Assembly (NCBI GenBank): GCA_914767715.1
Contig: OU612068.1
Span: 24,678,001 to 24,738,000 of the forward strand
DNA: 60,000 bases
Direction: 5' to 3'
Source of the DNA: Membranipora membranacea
Lineage: Eukaryota; Bryozoa; Gymnolaemata; Cheilostomatida; Membraniporidae
How positions within the stretch are numbered: position 1 is the stretch's first letter; every line of letters starts with the position of its first letter. This document shows, one piece after another, positions 15,001-25,244 of this stretch. The notes under the pieces are model-generated. The model was not told the origin of the DNA. It saw nothing but the letters and a program-made list of their open reading frames with translations, and made no database searches. Both the position numbers and the translations under genes were made by a program.

Positions 15001-15581
15001 GATATTTGGCTTGGAATTCTCTCACCCAAGTTTGATACGTCCTGCTTTTGGGAGTTTCTATGAAATGAAATTATATCGAAATCTCTTAGCTTTTGCAATG
15101 TTGTGGGTCCATGCAGATATTTAGATGCATGATTGTGACTTGTATTATCTAGTATCTGAGTTTTTATGGGAAGTGGTCCTTGGGTCAATATATTTGCAGA
15201 AATTTCTTGGTCAATAAGGTTGTGGGTAATGGGAAACAGAAATTGATTTGAGGAATTGAGAAAGCTCAACTTAAAAAAGTGATGTATCTTATTATTCCCA
15301 TCACAAAAATAAGTATCACTCGATTTGCCAATGTATTCATTATGAATACTAAATGACAGAAAAACAAGCATCACAGTACTTATGGTATGTATACATGGTG
15401 TCAAGAGACATATGGTGACTTACTGTGGGTCTAGCTGATCAGAAACAGATCTCTGGGTTTCCTCGCTAGCTGTAGTTGTAGATTCAATACTATCTTGTCT
15501 CACCCTGCGCGCCTCTACATTCATATCCAACTTATTCAAAGACTCGAGAATACGCAAAATCTTCTTGTCTGCTGCAGCCAT
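33..15581 (-). CDS. Unrecognised scaffold-like protein with LD-like motif and coiled coil (5' part, 10 exons)
   Basis: Exons on the minus strand: 15581-15424, 14855-14683, 11938-11825, 8818-8642, 8085-7693, 5224-5106, 4366-4236, 3423-3251, 1478-1408 and 132-33. Every junction has AG/GT ends and keeps frame, giving 536 residues before the open 3' end (donor at 32/31). The start ATG at 15581 opens MAAADKKILRILESL. A compact W-containing segment follows (exon 2, DWVQEDGSCWRITVRS). The middle is long, Ser/Pro/Arg-rich and probably disordered (exons 4-5), with a PPRKPPR stretch that could bind SH3 domains. Near residue 345 LDEILRELL resembles the leucine-rich LD motif of focal-adhesion proteins. 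A Gln/Lys/Arg-rich predicted helix (exons 6-8) and an acidic stretch before the break come last. I do not recognise the family; a cytoskeletal or adhesion adaptor is inference only. The exon at 8818-8642 fits as a phase 1-1 cassette and could be skipped without a frameshift. Introns of 1.5-3 kb carry SINE and MITE copies. Confidence 0.72.
1588..1812 (-). mobile_element. tRNA-derived SINE copy 1
   Basis: On the minus strand this unit begins GGAAGCCTTCTTGTGCAATG and ends near GTAGCGAGACAATAAATG. It matches the copy at 16574-16763 along most of its length, including the internal ACCCGTACTGA and AGTAACRTC blocks. The TGCAATGGGTA stretch near its 5' end resembles a Pol III A box. It lies in an intron of the leftmost gene. 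No clear target-site duplication is visible, so it is probably the older insertion. Confidence 0.65.
4422..4543. mobile_element. Foldback MITE copy A
   Basis: The ends are inverted repeats: the left arm reads GAAGAAGTTTGTTCCCTCTG and the reverse complement of the right arm reads GAACAAGTTTGTCCCTCTG. Inside sits a second inverted repeat, GTATCAAGGC against GCCTCGATAC. The same layout occurs at 12610-12739 and 17622-17771. It carries no coding sequence. The element is intronic. Confidence 0.65.
12610..12739. mobile_element. Foldback MITE copy B
   Basis: The terminal inverted repeats share TAGAACAAGTTTGCTC exactly and continue with small differences to TCTGTG. The nested inverted repeat is GGTATCAAGGC against GCTTGATAC. 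It is in opposite orientation to copy A: its reverse complement carries the same order of AAAATCTGTGTATCAAG and then GATACCC-ACTTT. A TA at both ends is consistent with a Tc1/mariner-type target site. Intronic. Confidence 0.68.
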
Positions 15582-16573
15582 ATTGTCATTATGTAACTAG
15601 TATCAACTTCAAAAAACGAAGTGACAAAGAAAGCGGTTGGCTAAGAATAGAGAAAGATGTAACAACAAAGGATGATATTAACTGTAAAAATAACTTTTCA
15701 ATTTTAGAGTCACCTGTTTCGCTAGATTTGTGTCGAGATGAATGAAGTTTGACCAACATGTCAAAGATCAATAGATAGAAAAGAAGCTTTTGAAAGTTAT
15801 CATGCAATCGTAGTAGAAAATTACAGCAGAGATGAAAACAATTATTTAGGGATAGAGGTACCTATATAGATTCAAAAAGCAAGATTGAATTGGATAGTGA
15901 AATCATTGCTAAGAAAGACGACTTTCTACAGTGGCAAAATAGGGCTGTGATTATGTTGGAATGTAATGAGATATTCGGTAAGCAGACTCGAAAATATCTG
16001 ATCCTCAAATGAAAAATGCTGTCAGGCAAAACAAATAAATTCAATTTCTCTTAGCAATTATTGATGCAACAAAAGTTCTGAAGAGTTCCGACACAGATCA
16101 CTCATAACCATTTTACTAAAGAAAGTCAAATTATCACATCAAAATCAGTGATTGATTACATGGCTAAATCCATTTCATGAAATTTAAATGGGTTGGTTTC
16201 ACTGCAACCAGCATAAAACAAAGCATTTAAAAATCATATGGATCACGTAGCAGCACAGCTTTATGTGTCTAAGTGGCTTGATCGGCAAACAAAATTGACG
16301 CATGTATATAGATTATATTTTTCACAACTCACCTTGCAGTCTGCACCCAAGAAATTCTAGCTCAGAGTCCTGCTCAACTGTTCAACAGTGAGAAAGCATA
16401 TCAGAATCGATCCACATAATGTCAACATAGTATGTGAGTGTCAAAAATAAAAAGTATGTTGCTACTGAATACCAGCAAAATTTTGAAAATACTGAGATAA
16501 ATGTGTTTCGCTCTCAGGACGATATCTTTCAGTCATTTTATTTTGAATTGCCTGCAAATAATATACAGTCACG

Positions 16574-16763
16574 TCCATTTATAGTCTCGATACCCTGTGA
16601 TATCGTGTGAGAAACCTTGATGTTACTCAGTTTCGGTATCAGTACGGGTCTTCGGACTGGATTCTGATGGGGCACGAGAGCATTTGAAGTCGGATGCTAT
16701 TCCTGACACATCCGCTCTCGATTGAAAGACTCATGCCTTACCCATTGCACCACGGGCGCTCCC
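16574..16763 (-). mobile_element. tRNA-derived SINE copy 2, with target-site duplication
   Basis: Read on the minus strand it starts GGGAGCGCCCGTGGTGCAAT, then GGGTAAGGC, which fits a tRNA-like 5' end with a Pol III A box. The tail ends in GTATCGAGACTATAAATGG. It is flanked by an 18-bp direct repeat, TTGCCTGCAAATAATATA, at 16548-16565 and 16764-16781, the expected mark of LINE-driven retroposition. The inserted unit including its tail therefore runs 16566-16763. Relative to copy 1 it lacks about 25 bp near the expected B-box region. Confidence 0.8.
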
Positions 16764-17621
16764 TTGCCTGCAAATAATATATAGATCATAAATAATACTC
16801 AAATCTCCATTAGTCTTACTGACATTTTCAAATGATTTTGTTATTAGTTTTTGGAACTCTGTAAAAATTTAAAATGATATATAGCTATCAATTAACAACA
16901 AAAACAGGCCTCAGTGCACCTGAGGCTGAGGAAATATTCCATAAATTCCTGATTTTGATTTAATTTGTTCCTTTTGATTAAATAGGATTCTTGATTTCAA
17001 TATCTAATAGCATTCACCAAATACTTCAGCCGGTTGATTTCCTAATGTTGCTTCGAAATTTTTGTGTGTTGTGATAGTATTTTGTTCAATCTTCTATTGG
17101 CAGTTCTATCAGCTTTATAAAAATGCACTTTCATCAAGTTAGTCAGAAATTAAGTCAAATGGAAGGGAAAAATTGTTGCACCAAGCCATTAAATCATGAT
17201 TGCATCACCATGTAATATAATGTCTACATACACAGCGTACCAATTGTGTCAATGCTCTGTTTACCTCTCTTTCCTTTTAAAACGAAATAACCAATCAAAC
17301 TGATTTACAAATTTATCTGACCAATTGAATAGCTCTATCAATTGATTAAAAGCAGGTGTCAAGGCCTTTTCTGTTTACTATCAACAAGATTGCATCAAAC
17401 TAGGAAACAAGTGATAGTACTAGGTGTTATAGTAGTGAGAAAGCAGTTTTAGTGGAGACAAAAAGCTATCTGCAAACACATGGGAAACAGCACTGACAGA
17501 AGAGCAAAACAGCTTGGATAGCAATATAACAGCTTGACAGGGTGTTAAACCATCAGTTTTCACTGTGTTTGGGAGGCAAGGTATATTCAATGAATGTTTA
17601 TTGGTATATTACAGCCTAGGA

Positions 17622-17771
17622 GTAGGACAAGTTTATTACCTAGCTGTGGTGGCTAACTAAGGGATATTTTAAAATCTATGTATCAAGAGGTCCTATCAGA
17701 CACTCTGGCGCCTTGATACCGGCTCTTGCGATATCACTTCGTCACTGCAGAAAGGAAGAAACCTGTTCTAC
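17622..17771. mobile_element. Foldback MITE copy C (diverged)
   Basis: The left end TAGGACAAGTTTATT and the reverse complement of the right end, TAGAACAGGTTTCTT, form imperfect terminal inverted repeats flanked by TA. The inner part keeps AAAATCTATGTATCAAG and a later GCCTTGATACC, in the same order as copy A. It is the most diverged of the three copies. It lies between the two divergent genes on the left. Confidence 0.55.
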
Positions 17772-18275
17772 TTATAGCCAGAGTGGCTATCAGAATAAAG
17801 TTGCTATGGTGTTGTTTGGTTGGTTTGAGTGTTCATTTTTTATGAAACATTTGTTTAAAACCTACATTCTATTAAACTCTAGCATCTATTTTCCCCCATT
17901 ACGTCCATTTAATTCCGCTTCAACTCAAATGTTCAAGGTTGTTCTAAACGAGATTTATCATTTGACTGTGGATGGCCAAAAATGAATAAGCGAGGCAGTC
18001 GGATTGTCAAGATCTTCAATAGAGTAGTGTCTGCCGTCTACAATACATCCTCAACACCACTTACTTTCCATGTGTGATCATGTAGTGAATATCCATGCAA
18101 ATCGGTGGGAAATATTCTATTAAAATAGTGTGCAATTTGACGTGTACCCTGCACTAATAAGAATCATTTGGCCATAGTGAAAATCTATCTAGAATTAGTA
18201 TTGAAATTATAATCTAGATAGAACATGTGGTGTTATAAAGTTCTTGAACTTGATGGTATCTTTATGCCCAGAATT

Positions 18276-20995
18276 ATGGCTGCCTCGGAGGCAGCAGCAG
18301 TAGAGGAAAAGTTCAGGCAAATGAGTTTGAGATCTGGAGAAATAGAAGTGATTAATCTTACAAAAAAAGTCAGCAAAGACTTCATATCAGGTATGTCTAT
18401 TCCCGTCAATAATGAGTTGGTTTTTAAATTTAAGTTGCTGTTTCGCTGTTCTATCATTTATAAACAATGATAACTTGAGGGTACAATCATGAAGCAATAA
18501 ACAGTTCTTCTTACGGCAACGGGTAACTCACTTGTAAAAGGATCTCGATGAGTGACAGTGTGCGGTTGTTATCCTGTTTTGGACATGACCTGTCTTCTAG
18601 CTCATGTGTCAGGAATATATCATCCCACTGCTCAACCATCTTTTGTGACATATATGACAGTGAACAGCTCCTCAGTCAACTGTCTTTGTGTCGTGTTTAG
18701 CGGTTAACAGCTCCTCACTCAACTGTATTTTCCTATATGTGAAAAATAAATCACACATACATTTATTACACAGATGCGAATCTGATGGTGATTATGAGAG
18801 GGGTTTCAGGGAGTGGTAAATCTACTATAGTGAATACTCTAATGGAAGAGTTACAAACAGACTGCGTCTGCTCCGCTGACCATTATTTTACAGGGAGAGA
18901 TGGTGTATACAAATTTGATCGGAGCAAAATCAGGTTGGCACATGAGAGCTGCCAACAGAAAGGTAGGCTGCTACATGTACTCAATAATAACTGATTATCA
19001 TTTCTGTCCATATCTATAAATATTTTTCTTTCTTTTTTGTTTTGTTTATGAGGTCAAAAAGTTGTTATTTTCCTTTGTTTATGACATACTTATGCATATG
19101 AAAACCTCAATAAAAACATTATAATAATAATAATAATATCAATGTGACTGTCTTTGCCTGTAGGGTCTTAGATATAAAAACAAGATCTACGTGTGGGTAA
19201 AAAACGCATTTTAGAAACTATGTTTAAACAAGACAAGACAGTTTTGGCTGACAGACAGCTGTGCTTAACCAAGTCTATATCATTTGATAAAACTGTATCA
19301 GTTGGCAATATTATTGCATTTTTTGAAAAATTTACAGCAAAGCGTTACTGTGAAGAAGGCCACAGTGTTGTGATTATTGATAACACAAATATAGCAGCCT
19401 GGGAATCGAGACACTATGTAGGCCTTGCTTCTACATACGGATATATAGTCGTTATGATAACTCCTAGTGGACACTTTACAACCTCAGCTCAGACGCTAGC
19501 GACCCGAAACAAACATGGCGTAGACGTAGATGTTATACGCAGTAGACTAGAGGTTGGTACAGGTTATAATCACGGTTGTCGATAAAATAATTATTACTAT
19601 GTTGATGTGGAGAAATCAGAAGTTATAGTATAGTCCATGAGTCTTGGAAATACTATTTCTATTGGATTATATTGCTATATGTGAGCTTATTTCTGGTGTT
19701 CTGTAGGCTTACAGCAAAATTACCCCACCTTTCTATGGATGGTTCTTGAGCCAGAGGTCAACATTGGAATTATGTAAACTCAAGGAAGAAGCGGTCAGCC
19801 TAGTGAGAAAATATGGTAAGACCTAGTCTGTCTTGTTCTAATTTTTATCTCAAATTGCCAAGTTTTTTAGCAGTTTTGCCAATTGCTCCCTGATTGCACA
19901 TGTCTGATGTTGAAAAGCTAAGTTATCTAAAGCTAAAGTTATCTTCTCATACAAAAAAAAGGATTGACAACTCTCATCAAAGTAAGACAATTCATAATAT
20001 TCAAGGATCTGTACCTTATATTCTAATAAACTGGGAAATGTATTATCTCTGTAGGTCTGATGGATTGCAACTACGAAAAACACAATCTTATAGCACACAT
20101 GACCTCAATATATGTACAGAGATTGGAAGATTATCAAGTAGAAAACGTTGTCAAAAAGATGCAGGATTTTTTCGGGGAGGTTGAAAGTATTGATGTAACC
20201 CACATTGTGGTTACGCCCAAGACAGTATCTGCTCGGGTGAAACTACATAAGCTAGCTCGTCGTATTTACCACAATGATGGAGGGGATGATAATATACACT
20301 CAGGAAAACCAGGTGAGACCATTCAAAGGATATTGCAACCTAGCTCAATATAAAAATGGATGACATGGTTGTTTGAGTGGGTCGTTAGAGACCCAAACTC
20401 TCTGGTTTGAGCAGCTTTACCGACACCTTTTAGTTGTCAGGCCAGCAGACTGTCAATTTGCATTATTTCTAATTAGATTAAATGCTATATTCATATCCAC
20501 AAAACCAAAAGAATAGTATACTTTGCTACGTATGGGATAAAAAACAGCCTTATCACAGCAGAAGGCTTTCACACTTTTTCATTCAAAAGAATTCCCACTA
20601 GGTTGTATTGCGAGTATAAGTTTTCGCATGTTAGCCCTTGATAGACCTACCTACTAGAAAGCTGTAGCCTCGTTAACCCTGAAATACGAAAACACTCTTT
20701 TTGGTGGGGAGCGAGCACAAAACAGGATTTATGATTATGGAAATGTTTTGTTTCAGGGTTTGACCAGCTTCCAAAAGGGAATGGAGCACATATCACACTG
20801 GGCACAGCGCTTGGTGTTAAGAACTATGAGGCTAGATTTGACATGATTTTATCTCATCTCTGTGAGGTTAACCGTGTAGAGTCTAAGGTACACGAAGGGG
20901 GCAAACTTGTGTGCTACCCCCAGCTAAAGCTGGCAGTTATGGAATTAAGTGACAAGCAAAGTTTCAAAGCAATGTTTGCGGGTGGATACCGATAA
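18276..20995 (+). CDS. CNPase-like protein (2',3'-cyclic-nucleotide 3'-phosphodiesterase family)
   Basis: Exons: 18276-18390, 18774-18962, 19338-19552, 19707-19815, 20055-20312 and 20757-20995, giving 374 residues in continuous frame. The N-terminal half is a polynucleotide-kinase-like P-loop domain: GVSGSGKST at about residues 48-56, then VVIIDNTN. The second half is a 2H phosphoesterase: the two catalytic H-x-T motifs appear as AHMTS (H224, T226) and AHITLG (H307, T309). The linker PFYGWFLSQRS matches the CNPase join region and the end, KAMFAGGYR, matches the human core end. The family hydrolyses 2',3'-cyclic nucleotides to 2'-nucleotides. The vertebrate C-terminal CaaX membrane anchor is absent, so membrane attachment is not predicted. 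I chose the ATG at 18276 for its Kozak context (A at -3, G at +4); in-frame ATGs at 18225 and 18264 would add up to 17 residues. The donor at 19553 (GTTGGT) is weak. Confidence 0.86.
18663..18726. repeat. Short duplicated 21-mer in a CNPase intron
   Basis: AACAGCTCCTCAGTCAACTG at 18663 recurs at 18706 with one change (CAC for CAG). The two copies are 43 bp apart. Nothing nearby suggests a function. Confidence 0.6.
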
Positions 20996-22991
20996 TTCAA
21001 TTCAATAAGCCTAATCAAAGAGTTTCTTCATTCCATTTTTCTATTGTTGAACTTTTTTTTTTGTTAGAAAACCTTTAATTTGTTTTTAGTCAAGTTCGAA
21101 TCATCCATTTTATGATGGAGTCAATTATTTACCTTCACCTTATTAAACTTTATTACACCAATGAGTTTATTATGATGACCAAATCAATATCTATTGCCAA
21201 GAAAATCAATCTTTTTCTTGAATTTTATGATTCTATTTGTTATGTAATCATCATTTATACACGGTTTATACACGATGAAGAGCACTTTATCAATGACTTT
21301 CTAACTAAATGCCCCTCAGGTCGCTACCGCACCGTTAAATATCGGGGTACATGGGGTAGAGACAGCTTTTTAAGACATCTCATACATACACTTAATAATA
21401 TACTATTCTAAAAAACTTTTTATACAACAGAGATCTGATTTTTCCATGTTTTTCTTTCTTGTCAGTATTAACAACGTATTTCGTGACCAATTTTTGTCTA
21501 TGATAGTAATAAATCCATCCATCCATCAAATGGTCATTTTTACACGGTCTTCTTTTCCTGAAAATAATAATACCTTTATCCTGCTAGATGAGCTCCCACC
21601 ACCTCAACTCAGACACAATTTAATATAAGTTCTTGTGATAGTCTCTAACTAAGGACTTCTTGCTCTAACTCCTTGTTTACGCCATGTGTATTTCTATTTT
21701 TTATGTCATTCAAAATAATGGAGTTAACAAGCAAATTTCTTTTTTGGAAGCCAGATGTACCTTCTATACAAAATGATATTTGATCTCAATTTTTTCTCTC
21801 AATCATTCTGCAATTTTAATGAATAATTAATTCAAATTTTCATAAAATGGTTAAATCACCCAACTGCTTATATAGGAGGCCACAGGCCAACATTTTCTAG
21901 AAGCTATTTTGATTATTTTGAATTATGGACATTTATACCCATTGACCACTGCCCACCTCAGATGGTTTTTGTCTTGTGATCACTACCTTTAAATGGTTAG
22001 TAGTTCTTCATTTTGGATCAATATTAAAACTTTTTTTATTTCTTACCTAGACAACGGTTTATGCTACCGTTGATGTGTGGCTCACATGACATTAGTATCA
22101 GTTGACCCACTACAAGTTAAACGAACAACTTGCAGTAACTCAGAACCATAGCTATAAAAAAACTCCCTTTTTATATCTATGCTTACACGCCGCATGACAA
22201 GGCTTATGCTTACAGGCTAAATGACCCAACCCACTTATTCTCTCATATTGGAGTTTGAGCAAGGGTTGCTTTGTAGCACCCCAACTTATGTTCATATCAG
22301 TGTGTATACATGTCATGAGTGGTAATATTCGACAGTATGATCCTGGCCAGTGTGGGGCATCTGATAACATAATTACCTGCAGTTCAGCTTCTTGGGTAAC
22401 ATACTCTTCAGACAGCAGTAGAAAAACCTGTTGATAATGAAAATAATCCAACTTTGACCATCATGACAAACTACTCATGAATATAAACCTGGATTTATAA
22501 TGCTTCTGTGATACAGCACAAATCATGAGTTACATAGAGTGAGAAACCCGGAAGGTACTGATAAAATAGAAAGATATTTGTTTGATGAACAATTACCTTG
22601 GATCTCGAAGGCGGAGAAAGAACATGGGTTGTTGCAAACACCACACAATTAAAGCTATTCGCTGCGAGTACCACACTATTGAAGTGGCATGATTAAACCT
22701 ACGAAGTAGGATAACCAAAAAGAAATTTAAGCTAGGGTCCCCAGACTGATCTCAAGTTTCATCTCCATCCCAAGTATTTGGAGTTGCCTTGCTATGCAAG
22801 AAAAGCCTCCTGTTGCTCCATCAAATCATGATGAAGAGCCAGGTGTAGTAGGTAGGCACTTTTGAAGTTAAGAATAAATTCATTTAGTTTCCCACATAGT
22901 TTATAATATGAGTCTTGCGTGATGATGAGACGTTTGTTTGGGCTTTTTGATGTTATATTTGTGAGCTATACTTAGAAAATAAAACATCTTT
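20996..22991. other. Intergenic space between convergent genes
   Basis: This AT-rich stretch lies between the stop codons of the CNPase-like gene and RPL6. A frame of 99 codons at 21112-21411 has no recognisable domain and a low-complexity AT-driven composition. I see no RNA gene or clear repeat. The 3' UTRs of both flanking genes must end here, but no perfect poly(A) signal is obvious. Confidence 0.5.
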
Positions 22992-24735
22992 TTAGAAGAT
23001 CATCTTGTGAGGGTATTGATGATTTTTCAGACTGAAGTCATTCTTGAGGTATGCAAAAAACAGTTTCTTGTCATCTCTCTTCTTGATGGCAGCAACAAGC
23101 TGCTTATCAACAGCGACTTGGTCCTCCTTCTTTTCTGCAGAGACGACGTACTTCTACAAGGATAATAAAACCCGACACATGAAATTGGAATAAATATAGG
23201 AGCGTTTAGATACTTGCTGGGTAGAGGCTGCCATAACTCAGTTAACATATTCACCATGGTATATGTATGTACAGGTCAATGAAAATATCATCATCGAAAT
23301 GTTAGCCTTTTTTTAGTACATTCAAGAACAACACAAACCCCAACATTTTTAATTAAATCAACCCATATGTTACACAAAACTACTTGAACTGCTAAGGTCT
23401 AGTCTTGACCATTCTTTGATGGTTGTCAGAGAAGAGTTGTAAAAGACAATTGAACAATGGAGCTTGACATACCTCTTTCTTGGCCTCAAAGATCTCTCCT
23501 TCAGCAGGCTTGCTCTTGGGTGTCCTTGTTTTCTTGAAATATACATCATTAACTCTCTCGGGGATTTTGACATCCTTGATGTCAAGCTTGGTCTTGGTAG
23601 CCATGACGTATCTCTGGTTCATTCTGGTGACTGGGCAGCCATTAAGAACATATGGACCAGAAACCAACAAGAGACCAGTTGGAAGCTGTTTCAGGAACAC
23701 CACATGCTGTAAAATTATCAAGTCGGGTATAAGATACGAAAAGCATAATTATTATATGATACAAATGAATGTTTTCGTTGTATTTGTGCAGTGAAAGACG
23801 CGTCTCCCTTGGCAAAAAGATGCTCAAGGGCCAATGTGTAACCGCAGTCACTCAAAATGGTGCTACACATTGGGGGTGTTGATGATCACTGCAGCTAGTG
23901 AGAATCAGGTGAAGCTGTTACCTAGTGATACATATGTATCACAGAAATCATTTTGGTTCCATCAGTATCAGTTCTGCCAATTTAACAGACACATACCTTG
24001 CCCTTGTATGGGCCAGCAACTGGGATGAGAACAGTTCCTGGGGTGATGGAGGCCCTCAGTTTGTGGCAATGATCTCTGAAGCCATTCTGTCTTGTTTTGA
24101 GTCTGTGTGGTAGCTCTTGGGTCTCGTATGACTTTCTCTATGAATGTTAAGAATACATGTCACCATGGGTTGTTTGGATGATCCATATAAGGAACAGCCT
24201 ATGGAAAAATGATAGGACTTCAGAACAACTAATCACCAGTATAATGTATGAACAGGTCAGTGATAGTTTTCATCATAATATCTATCCCAAAAAACGGTAT
24301 CCTGCAGATAAGCAAGGCTACAAAGTATGTTTCAGTGAAGTTGCACAGTCGACTCACAAAGCACAAGCTAGTGACAATCTGCATAGCAGTACTTTCATGT
24401 TTCCGATTTGATTTCTTTTAAGCTAGCTCTCATAAGTCTCAACCAAACATGCCTGTTGGCAAATTTTATAGTCTCATGGCTGACAAAGTCTGTACTAGAG
24501 GCATTCAACTTACGAATCTCTTAGCTTGAACCATCCTGGTGCCTCCATTCTTCTCTCCACCGATCTTCTTCTCTACAAGCTTGGCTGGCTTAGCAGGTGC
24601 AGGCTTGGGTTTCTGGGCTTTGCTAGACCATTTGTACCTGCCCTTCTTTCCGAAGGCAGCTGATGAGGACCATCTCATCACACCGCTCCTTCCGAGCATA
24701 TAATTCCTCGGTGACTTGGTCTTGGCAGGGGCCAT
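22992..24735 (-). CDS. RPL6: 60S ribosomal protein L6 (eL6)
   Basis: Coding exons on the minus strand: 24735-24514, 24137-23997, 23706-23473 and 23153-22992, giving 252 residues, all junctions in phase 0. The protein is a structural component of the large ribosomal subunit. Family landmarks in order: the N-terminal Lys/Ala/Pro-rich extension (MAPAKTKSPRNYMLGR), GGEKNGGTR at the end of exon 1, KLRASITPGTVLIPVAG in exon 2, VVFLKQLPTGLLLVSGPYVL in exon 3 (the KOW-like core), KLDIKDVKIPE and YFKK, and the terminal QYPHKMIF. It is slightly shorter than human RPL6 (288) because of a shorter basic N-terminal tail. The ATG exon begins at 24741, six bases before the ATG, after a TTGCAG acceptor, so a separate 5'-UTR exon is required (see 25222-25244). 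It is divergent from INO80E. Confidence 0.95.
24211..24290 (-). ncRNA. Possible C/D box snoRNA in RPL6 intron (weak)
   Basis: On the minus strand a C-box-like ATGATGA (24276-24270) is followed about 50 nt later by a D-box CTGA (24223-24220). Flanking GATAG and CTATC could pair as a terminal stem. An inner CTGA could be a D' box. The guide segments next to the D/D' boxes would be short and no rRNA target was identified, so chance occurrence is quite possible. Confidence 0.2.
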
Positions 24736-25221
24736 TGTAATCTGCAACCAGTATGAAGGGTTGTTAACAAGACAATAATAGGATATAATCTTTGTACACA
24801 TTATAAAGAGCCATTTCACTCCTTGCACACAAACAATAATCATAAAAAATACATAATTTTTATTGCAAAAGTTCGAGTTATAACTGTCGGAGCCAAGTGG
24901 AAACAGAATAAGGTATCACGATATACATGTTCGTGGAATGTATATCAATCCTCATTAACTAGTCCTTACAAGCCAAGCCATTCAGCTTGAAACAGTAACC
25001 CTCGGTATGAGAAAAACTGAGCTTCACTATTTTTTTATGGATAGCTGTTTGTTACTCAATCAATTCTCCCGATAAGGTGAAGATTGATGTCTTACTGTAT
25101 TTTGAAACGCATTTAGAGAAAATGATGAAGTGTCTAGGCATAAATAATCCTCGTGATGAGAAGTTGAACATCATGAGAAATGAAGATAAAGTTTTGATTA
25201 AAATAATATAGAGGTACTCAC

Positions 25222-25244
25222 TGTGGTCTCCAGACCGGAAAAGG
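25222..25244 (-). promoter_or_regulatory. Likely RPL6 transcription start with 5'TOP tract and noncoding exon 1
   Basis: On the minus strand the sequence CCTTTTCCGGTCTGGAGACC leads directly into a consensus donor (CACA|GTGAGT, exon end 25222). A C followed by a short pyrimidine run is the hallmark of 5'TOP mRNAs, which include ribosomal protein messages and are translationally controlled through mTOR. The RPL6 ATG exon has a splice acceptor six bases upstream of the ATG, so a short noncoding exon like this is expected. The exact start nucleotide is inferred. Confidence 0.6.

Larger units (their letters stand above)
15582..18275. other. Intergenic space between two divergent genes
   Basis: This stretch separates the start codons of the leftmost gene (minus) and the CNPase-like gene (plus). 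It holds a SINE at 16574-16763 and a MITE at 17622-17771. Open frames here are short and show no splice-supported coding continuity. Promoters for both genes must lie here, but I could not pick out a convincing core element. Confidence 0.6.

Noticed and set aside
14919-15404. 161-codon open frame on the minus strand in the first intron of the leftmost gene
   Set aside because: No recognisable domain, composition typical of AT-rich intron, no splice continuity in phase with the flanking exons, which join directly in phase 2.
18785-19585. First idea that the P-loop exons belong to an N4BP2-like protein
   Set aside because: The downstream exons in phase carry both 2H phosphoesterase H-x-T motifs and the CNPase end, so the gene is CNPase-like.
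21112-21411. 99-codon plus-strand frame downstream of the CNPase-like gene
   Set aside because: Hydrophobic AT-driven composition, no homology recognised, no splice support.
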